The notes beneath the pieces are model-generated. The model saw only the letters and a program-made list of their open reading frames with translations. It was not told the DNA's origin and ran no database searches. Positions 31,910 through 36,805 of a stretch of 36,805 nt of DNA are shown here, in pieces. Numbering within the stretch: position 1 is the first letter of the stretch; each line of letters starts with the position of its first letter. The DNA is from Alphaproteobacteria bacterium (GTDB lineage: Bacteria; Pseudomonadota; Alphaproteobacteria; SHVW01): contig VGDO01000034.1 of the NCBI GenBank assembly GCA_016869645.1, positions 1-36,805 of the forward strand, written 5' to 3'. The translations under genes were made by a program, and so were the position numbers.

Positions 31910-32371
31910 ACGTCGCCTTGTGGCTCGTGTCTTTCTTGCCGCCGCTTTCTTCTTCGGCTTCTTCGGCGGAATGAACACCATGCCCTCGAGCTTCAGCCCG
32001 TCGGGATCGAGGAAAAAGACGGCGTAGTAGCCGTCGCCGTAGGCTGGATAGTCGGCCGGAGGGTCGACCACGGTCGCCTTGATCTTCTTCAGGCAGGCGT
32101 AGAGCTCGTCGACATCGGCACGCTTCGACAGCTCGAAGGCATAGTGATGGAAGCCGATATTGCCGAAGCGATGCGGGTGTTTCTTTCCCTCCGAGTCCGC
32201 CTCGCCGATCCAGAACAGCGTCTTGCCGTTGCTCCAGCCGGCGTGATTGCCGCCATACTCGTATTTGAGCTTGAAGCCGAGGCAGCCGAGCACGGCGTTG
32301 TAGAACCGCTTCGACCGGGCATAGTCGCTGACACGTATGACCAGATGGTCGATGCCGATCACGCGCGCCAT
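31907..32371 (-). CDS. Glyoxalase/bleomycin-resistance (VOC) family protein with basic tail
   Basis: A 154-residue single-module VOC protein. It starts MARVIGIDHLVIRVSDYARS, with the first metal-ligand His in IDHLVIRV; FHHYAFEL and FFLDPDGLKLEGM hold the other likely ligands (His and Glu). The start at 32371 has a GGAGG eight bases upstream (32380-32384 on the opposite strand); a start five codons earlier is less well placed. The last 18 residues are rich in Lys, Arg and Ala, an odd basic extension. It is transcribed against the neighbouring operon. Function could be a lyase, dioxygenase or drug-binding protein. Confidence 0.87.
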   Translation of the reverse strand: MARVIGIDHLVIRVSDYARSKRFYNAVLGCLGFKLKYEYGGNHAGWSNGKTLFWIGEADSEGKKHPHRFGNIGFHHYAFELSKRADVDELYACLKKIKATVVDPPADYPAYGDGYYAVFFLDPDGLKLEGMVFIPPKKPKKKAAARKTRATRRR

Positions 32372-32495
32372 GGCGCCAGCCTCCATTGCACCGTCCGAAT
32401 TCCGTCGATTGTCTGCCTACCCGATCGATGAAGCAACCGCAGCCGCCGCCATGCTAGGATTTCAGCCCGGGGGGTCGATGACGAGGGGAAGGACC
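32372..32495. promoter_or_regulatory. Divergent upstream region between VOC gene and secreted hydrolase
   Basis: A 124-base spacer separates two divergently transcribed genes and must carry the promoters of both. CATGCT followed by TAGGAT at 32450-32460 is -10-like for the + gene, but no convincing -35 is visible. GAGGGG at 32483-32488 is the probable ribosome-binding site for the ATG at 32496. Confidence 0.4.
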
Positions 32496-33677
32496 ATGAG
32501 AACATCGCGTGCGTGCCTGCTGTCGGCAGCTTTGCTGGTCTATGCCGGTTTCGCCTCGGCCTATGATGGCGAGGTCGAAAAGAAGGTGTTCGAGCTCGCC
32601 TCGTATACCACCGTTGGGGGTGCGGCGATCCCCAATGTGCGGGTCGGCTGGGAGAGCTACGGCAAACTGAACGCCGACCGGTCGAATGCGATCCTCATCA
32701 CCCATTTCTTCTCCGGCAATTCGCACGCTGCCGGCAAGTACAAGCCTTCCGATGCCGCACCGGGTTATTGGGACGCCATCATCGGCGCGGGCAAGCCGAT
32801 CGATACCGACAAATACTTCGTGCTGAGCTCCGACACACTGGTCAACCTCAACACCAAGGACCCGAACACGACGACGACGGGGCCGGCCACGATCAACCCG
32901 GCGACGGGCAAGCCTTGGGGCATGGCTTTCCCGATCGTGACCATCCGCGACTTCGTCAACGTGCAGAAGGCGCTGGTCGAATCACTGGGCATCCGCAAGC
33001 TGCACGCGGTGATCGGCGCGTCGATGGGCTCGCTCCAGGCCATGGAGTGGGGCGTCGCCTATCCCGACATGGTCGACCGAGTCGTGCCCGTGATCGGCAC
33101 GGCCGAGGTGAATGCCTTCACGATCGGCTGGCTCGACGTGTGGGCGGCGCCCATCCGGCTCGACCCGCGCTGGAACAAAGGCGACTACTACGGCAAGGAC
33201 GAGCCGATCGACGGGCTGGCGCTCGCGCTCAAGACGGTGACGATTCACGCCGGCCATTTCGGCTGGGCCGATGCGGCCTTCGGGCGCAAATGGGCCGCCG
33301 CCGACCGCGATCCGGTCAAGTCGTGGGACAACCAGTTCATGATCGTCGACGTGCTCGACAAGGCCGGTCAGGCGCGCGCCAAGGCGTCGGACGCCAACTC
33401 ATTCCTCTATCTCGTCCGCGCCAACCAGCTGTTCACGGCGGGCCACGGCAACTCGCTCGAGCAGAGCTTGGCCGCGATCAAGGCCAAGGTGTTGTTCGTG
33501 CCGGCCGAGTCCGACCTCATTTTCCCGCCGGGGGACTCGACGCGCGCGGTCGACATGCTGCGCCGCGCCGGCAAGTCCGCAAGCGCGGTGACGATCACCG
33601 GCAACCGCGGCCACCTCGACGGCGTCGTCGGCATCGGCAGGGTCGGCGAGCCGATCCGTCAATTCCTCGGCCAATAG
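32496..33677 (+). CDS. Secreted alpha/beta hydrolase, homoserine O-acetyltransferase (MetX)-like
   Basis: A 393-residue alpha/beta hydrolase of the MetX-like group with a clear signal peptide (basic MRTSR, hydrophobic stretch, cleavage after FASA near residue 22). The nucleophile elbow is GASMG with Ser176; Asp340 in PAESDLIF and His373 in NRGHLDG complete the triad. WESYGKLNADRSNAILITH and the HFFSGNSHAAG loop are MetX-like. Cytoplasmic MetX uses acetyl-CoA, which is absent from the periplasm, so this exported relative is more likely a hydrolase or other acyltransferase. The ATG at 32496 is preferred because it gives the signal peptide and has a good ribosome-binding site. Confidence 0.87.
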   Translation: MRTSRACLLSAALLVYAGFASAYDGEVEKKVFELASYTTVGGAAIPNVRVGWESYGKLNADRSNAILITHFFSGNSHAAGKYKPSDAAPGYWDAIIGAGKPIDTDKYFVLSSDTLVNLNTKDPNTTTTGPATINPATGKPWGMAFPIVTIRDFVNVQKALVESLGIRKLHAVIGASMGSLQAMEWGVAYPDMVDRVVPVIGTAEVNAFTIGWLDVWAAPIRLDPRWNKGDYYGKDEPIDGLALALKTVTIHAGHFGWADAAFGRKWAAADRDPVKSWDNQFMIVDVLDKAGQARAKASDANSFLYLVRANQLFTAGHGNSLEQSLAAIKAKVLFVPAESDLIFPPGDSTRAVDMLRRAGKSASAVTITGNRGHLDGVVGIGRVGEPIRQFLGQ

Positions 33678-33698
33678 AGGAGGCGAGCCGACCAACCG

Positions 33699-34322
33699 TC
33701 AATCACTGACGCAATCGGTACTCACGTCGCCGGACTCGGGCGCGCGGAAACCGAGCTTCTCGTTGCGCTTGGCGTATGCCTGCTCGATCGCACGCTGCCA
33801 TTCCTCCTCCGATTCGATCATCGGCGGCGGGGTCAGCTTCATCAGCGCCACCAGGCGCTCCTCGACGTCGCGCTGGCTCTCCCATCCTCCGTCGTGCCTG
33901 ATGTGACGGATCTCGGCGCCGCGCCTGGCCATGTGACGGCTGACCAGCAGGAAGCGGTGGCATCCGGTCGGATCCCGCTCGGCGCACATGATCGCCGGCC
34001 GGTGTGTTTCCAAGCCGCGGGTCAGCCGATCGAGCCCCTCGATGAAGGTCGGCTGATGCGCCATTTTCTCGAAGCAGGCGCGGCCATTGACGAAGCATGC
34101 CGGGTCGACCGGCATGCCGCCGAGTTCGCGTCCGAGAAAGAGATAGGCTACGCCGTGTGAGCCGAACTTCTTGTGCAGGCGCTCACGCGAGAAGTCGGGA
34201 TTGAAACGCGAATAGGGCCGCGAGCGGATGTCGACGAGCACGTCGACTTCGTGGCGCTGCAGCAAGGCCACCACCTCGGCGACCGATAGCCGGGAGTATC
34301 CGATGGTATGAAGTGGCGACAA
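33699..34322 (-). CDS. DUF488 family protein
   Basis: A 207-residue protein of the DUF488 family, biochemical function unknown. Conserved blocks are TIGYSRLSVAEVVALL at the N-terminus, VDIRSRPYSRFNPDF, YLFLGRELGG, and CAERDPTGCHRFLLV, with two Cys and a His-Arg that resemble a catalytic or binding site. It starts at a TTG (34322) with AAGGTGAG just upstream on its strand. The C-terminal 70 residues are more variable, with an acidic helix (MIESEEEWQRAIEQAY). It is convergent with the secreted hydrolase and divergent from the histidine kinase. Confidence 0.88.
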   Translation of the reverse strand: MSPLHTIGYSRLSVAEVVALLQRHEVDVLVDIRSRPYSRFNPDFSRERLHKKFGSHGVAYLFLGRELGGMPVDPACFVNGRACFEKMAHQPTFIEGLDRLTRGLETHRPAIMCAERDPTGCHRFLLVSRHMARRGAEIRHIRHDGGWESQRDVEERLVALMKLTPPPMIESEEEWQRAIEQAYAKRNEKLGFRAPESGDVSTDCVSD

Positions 34323-34429
34323 TACTCACCTTTTGGACCGCGGCATTTCGGCGCATTCGCCTCGGCCTCAGCTTGATCGACCCTGCGTCCCGGCGCAATA
34401 ATGGCTGCGTTTTCCAACACTGGGTAGCG
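34323..34429. promoter_or_regulatory. Divergent upstream region between DUF488 gene and histidine kinase
   Basis: A spacer of about 107 bases between divergent starts. An open frame runs through it into the kinase, but its translation is not conserved-looking, so I treat it as non-coding. I see no clear -35/-10 pair. Confidence 0.35.
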
Positions 34430-36115
34430 ATGTCGTCTCCCCCCATCGACTCGCAGGCAATGAGCTTTGCCAAATGGCGGCTATCTCTGTTCGAAGGCCG
34501 CCATTTTCCGCTCTATGGCGGGTTCATTGTCGTGTATGTCGTGCTCGATTGGCTGAGCAATATTCATCAGTTCGCCAATCTTCCGATCACGCCATGGAAC
34601 CCCTGCACGGGCGTGGCTGTCGCGCTGCTCATCGTGCGCGGTGTGGCCGCTGCGCCCTGGGTGGCCGCGTCCATGCTGCTGTCCGAGATGATCATCCGCG
34701 GCATGGACCTCGGTTGGCCGGCGGCAATCGGGCTCGCTGCCGTGGCCTCGATGGGCTACGCGGCGACGGCCGAAGCATTCGTCCGGTTCCTGAAGGCCGA
34801 TCCCGGCCTGGGCAATGTGCGCGACGTCCTTCTGCTGATCGGCGCCGCGCTCATCGGGTCTCTGCTGGTCGCGGTGGGCATGATCGGCGTCCTCGTCCTG
34901 ACCGACAAGCTGCCGGTATCGCTGATTGTGTCGGCCGGCATTCGCCAGTGGGTTGGCGACCTCAGTGGAGTTGTCGCCGTTGCATTCCTGCTGCTCCGTC
35001 TGCCGAGCATCATCCGATATCTGCGCGAACGGCCGCGCGGATCAATCTTGATCGAAGCTGTCCTGTGGGCTTTGGCGCTCGCCGCTACGGTCTGGCTTGT
35101 GTTTGGTCTTGAGGCGACCGACGAGTTCAGGCTCTTCTACTTGCTGTTCGTACCCGTCGTCGGACTGGCGCTCCGCGCCGGTTTCGACGGGACCTGCATT
35201 TCCCTGACGGTCGTCCAGGTCTGCATGATCGCCGCCGTGCAATGGCGGGGATTTCCCAGTCCGACCGTGGTCGAGCTGCAGATGCTGATGGTGGCGCTGA
35301 AAGTCACGGCATTGCTCACGGGCATCGTGGTCACCGCGCGGGAGCGTGCCGAGACCGCCCTGCGCCTCAGCGAGCGCCAGCTCTTCCAGCGTGAGAGCCA
35401 GCTCGCCCAGGTCTCGCGCCTCAGCTCGGTCGGCGCCATGGCGTCGGCGCTGGCGCACGAGCTCAACCAGCCGCTCACCGCCATTCGGGCCTATTCGCGC
35501 GCCGCCCAGCGCTTTCTCGAGAGCCCGGGCAGCGGCGCTGCCCATGCGAGCACGGCCATGTCCGAGGCGATGAGGCAGATCGACCTCGCCGGCGACATCT
35601 TGACGCGGCTGCGCCGGTTCTTGCGCAAGGGCAAGCCGCAGGCGCGGCCCAACCGGGTCGAACGCATCCTTCGCGACACGGTGACGTTGGCCGGCATGGA
35701 CCCGGTCCTGTCCAGGGCCATCGTCGACACCAAGCTCGGCGACCGGCTTCCGCTCGTATTTGCCGACCGGATCCAGGCCCAGCAGGTGCTGCTCAATCTG
35801 CTGCGCAATGCGGTCGAAGCGAGCAGCCACATGACAGAGCGGCAGCCGCACGTCTCGATCACGGCGGAAACCGCCGAAGCGGGCCTCGTGATGGTATCCG
35901 TGCGCGACAACGGGCCGGGCATCTCGGACGAGGTGCGCAGCAAGCTTTTCTCGCCCTTCACGACGGACAAGCCGTCGGGCCTGGGACTCGGCCTGGCGCT
36001 CAGCCATGCCATTGTATCGGCCCATGGCGGGAATCTCTGGCTCGAGTCCACGGGGCCGAACGGATCGGATTTTCGTTTTACATTACGCGTAGCCAATAGC
36101 GGAGCGTTGCAATGA
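34430..36115 (+). CDS. MASE1-type membrane sensor histidine kinase
   Basis: A 561-residue inner-membrane kinase. Residues about 30-290 contain roughly eight hydrophobic helices resembling a MASE1 sensory domain (ITPWNPCTGVAVALLIVRG is characteristic). A coiled linker (ARERAETALRLSERQL) leads to the kinase core. The phospho-acceptor is His343 in ALAHELNQPLTAIRAYSRA, followed by the N box NLLRNAVEAS, the G1 box VRDNGPGIS and GLGLGLALSHAIV. The H-box class matches FixL-like kinases. The start is uncertain: ATG 34430 and ATG 34460 are both possible. It overlaps its response regulator as ATGA. The signal sensed is unknown; there is no PAS/heme domain. Confidence 0.91.
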   Translation: MSSPPIDSQAMSFAKWRLSLFEGRHFPLYGGFIVVYVVLDWLSNIHQFANLPITPWNPCTGVAVALLIVRGVAAAPWVAASMLLSEMIIRGMDLGWPAAIGLAAVASMGYAATAEAFVRFLKADPGLGNVRDVLLLIGAALIGSLLVAVGMIGVLVLTDKLPVSLIVSAGIRQWVGDLSGVVAVAFLLLRLPSIIRYLRERPRGSILIEAVLWALALAATVWLVFGLEATDEFRLFYLLFVPVVGLALRAGFDGTCISLTVVQVCMIAAVQWRGFPSPTVVELQMLMVALKVTALLTGIVVTARERAETALRLSERQLFQRESQLAQVSRLSSVGAMASALAHELNQPLTAIRAYSRAAQRFLESPGSGAAHASTAMSEAMRQIDLAGDILTRLRRFLRKGKPQARPNRVERILRDTVTLAGMDPVLSRAIVDTKLGDRLPLVFADRIQAQQVLLNLLRNAVEASSHMTERQPHVSITAETAEAGLVMVSVRDNGPGISDEVRSKLFSPFTTDKPSGLGLGLALSHAIVSAHGGNLWLESTGPNGSDFRFTLRVANSGALQ

Positions 36116-36729
36116 ATGAGCGGGCGAAGGTTTATTTGGTCGATGACGAGCCGGCGGTGCGCAATTCACTGGCGCTGATGCTCGGGTCGTTCGGATTCAA
36201 CGTCGAAACGTTCGACAGCGGCAGGGCATTGCTGTCCGTCGTCGGACCCGAATCGGACGGCTGCGTGGTCGCCGATGTCTGCATGCCCGAGATGACCGGC
36301 ATCGAGCTGCACCATAAGATGCAGGAGCGCGGCCTCGACCTGCCGGTCATCTACATTACCGGTCAAGGCGACGTGCCCATGACCATCGAGGCCTTCAAGA
36401 CCGGCGCGGTCGATTTCATCGAGAAGCCGGTCGACGACGCGCAGCTCTGCCTCAGCCTCGAGCAGGCATTCGAGCGCCAGGTGGCCGAACGCACCGAGCG
36501 GCGCGCGCGGGGGACTGTAAGCGCCCGCGCCAGCCGTCTCACCGGCCGCGAGCTGGAAGTGATGGATCTGATCGTCACCGGTTTCTCGAATTCCCAGATC
36601 GCCGAGCGGCTCAAGATCAGCCAGCGCACGGTCGAGCACTATCGGGCCGCAGTGATGGAGAAGATGGGGGCCGGTGGGTTGCCCGATCTGGTGCGGATGT
36701 CGATCCGCATCGGCCGCTCGAACCTCTAG
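36112..36729 (+). CDS. FixJ-family response regulator (receiver plus LuxR-type HTH)
   Basis: A 205-residue transcription factor. The receiver domain has the acidic pair in LVDDEP, the phospho-acceptor Asp55 in VADVCMPEMTG, Thr83 in YITGQGDV and Lys105 in FIEKPV. The C-terminal LuxR/FixJ helix-turn-helix covers about 142-200 (LTGRELEVMDLIVTGFSNSQ, then QIAERLKISQRTVEHYRA). The start overlaps the kinase stop, so they form a cognate pair. Its targets are not visible; nearby genes are candidates only. Confidence 0.94.
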   Translation: MNERAKVYLVDDEPAVRNSLALMLGSFGFNVETFDSGRALLSVVGPESDGCVVADVCMPEMTGIELHHKMQERGLDLPVIYITGQGDVPMTIEAFKTGAVDFIEKPVDDAQLCLSLEQAFERQVAERTERRARGTVSARASRLTGRELEVMDLIVTGFSNSQIAERLKISQRTVEHYRAAVMEKMGAGGLPDLVRMSIRIGRSNL

Positions 36730-36805
36730 ACTGAACTTTGCCCCATTTTCGAGCTAAGCAATTGAAAGTGCGGGGATTTTGGCTTTGACGGTAGTCATGT
36801 AATTT

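Noticed and set aside
34313..34429. N-terminal extension of the histidine kinase from GTG 34313
   Set aside because: The added 39 residues have no family features and would overlap the start of the divergent DUF488 gene.
36730..36805. Imperfect stem CCCC...GGGG after the response regulator
   Set aside because: The pairing is interrupted and the window ends too soon to judge a terminator or a next gene.
1..36805. CRISPR arrays, tRNA, rRNA, transposase or attachment sites
   Set aside because: No regularly spaced repeats, cloverleaf genes, ribosomal segments, transposase motifs or flanking direct repeats were seen.

Overview
The window is GC-rich, tightly packed chromosomal DNA from an alphaproteobacterium, probably a metabolically versatile soil or rhizosphere lineage of the Rhizobiales/Rhodospirillales/Reyranella type. 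The evidence is the strong G/C bias at third codon positions, frequent GTG and TTG starts, four-base ATGA overlaps, several ABC importers for organic solutes, and a FixL/FixJ-style regulatory pair. This placement is inferred from style, not from a marker gene. There are no rRNA, tRNA, CRISPR, phage or insertion-sequence features. No gap between genes exceeds 300 bases; the longest is about 194 bases (13216-13409).

Region 1 (129-11790, + strand) is an uptake-and-catabolism operon. A peptide/opine-type ABC importer (binding protein, two permeases, two ATPases) is followed by a two-domain alpha/beta hydrolase, an FAD-dependent oxidoreductase, an acyl-CoA synthetase, a glyoxalase-like protein and a D-2-hydroxyacid dehydrogenase. 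Together they suggest import, hydrolysis, redox modification and CoA activation of an unidentified organic compound.

Region 2 (11880-13215, +) holds three small genes: an LprI/DUF1311 periplasmic protein, an 81-residue conserved-looking unknown, and a Nudix hydrolase. A 14-bp hairpin terminator follows.

Region 3 (13410-23468, +) is the most unusual part. A succinate dehydrogenase/fumarate reductase-like complex is split across the cluster: iron-sulfur subunit and two cytochrome-b anchors at the front, flavoprotein at the back. Between them lie a TauE-type permease, both aconitase X subunits, a Tat-exported NMT1-type ABC importer, and both subunits of a class I fumarase/tartrate dehydratase. 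The flavoprotein keeps the fumarate-site residues but has Cys where the FAD-linking His normally sits. The set looks like a dedicated pathway for a C4-like or substituted dicarboxylic/hydroxy acid, parallel to the succinate-fumarate-malate steps of the TCA cycle.

Region 4 (23564-31897, +) is a nucleoside uptake and salvage operon: BMP-family binding protein, fused-domain ATPase, two permeases, cytidine deaminase, purine nucleoside phosphorylase, thymidine phosphorylase and a divergent DapA-family aldolase.

Region 5 (31907-36729, both strands) has a glyoxalase-family gene (-), a secreted MetX-like alpha/beta hydrolase (+), a DUF488 gene (-), and a MASE1 histidine kinase with its FixJ-type response regulator (+). 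The last 76 bases contain no gene I can support.
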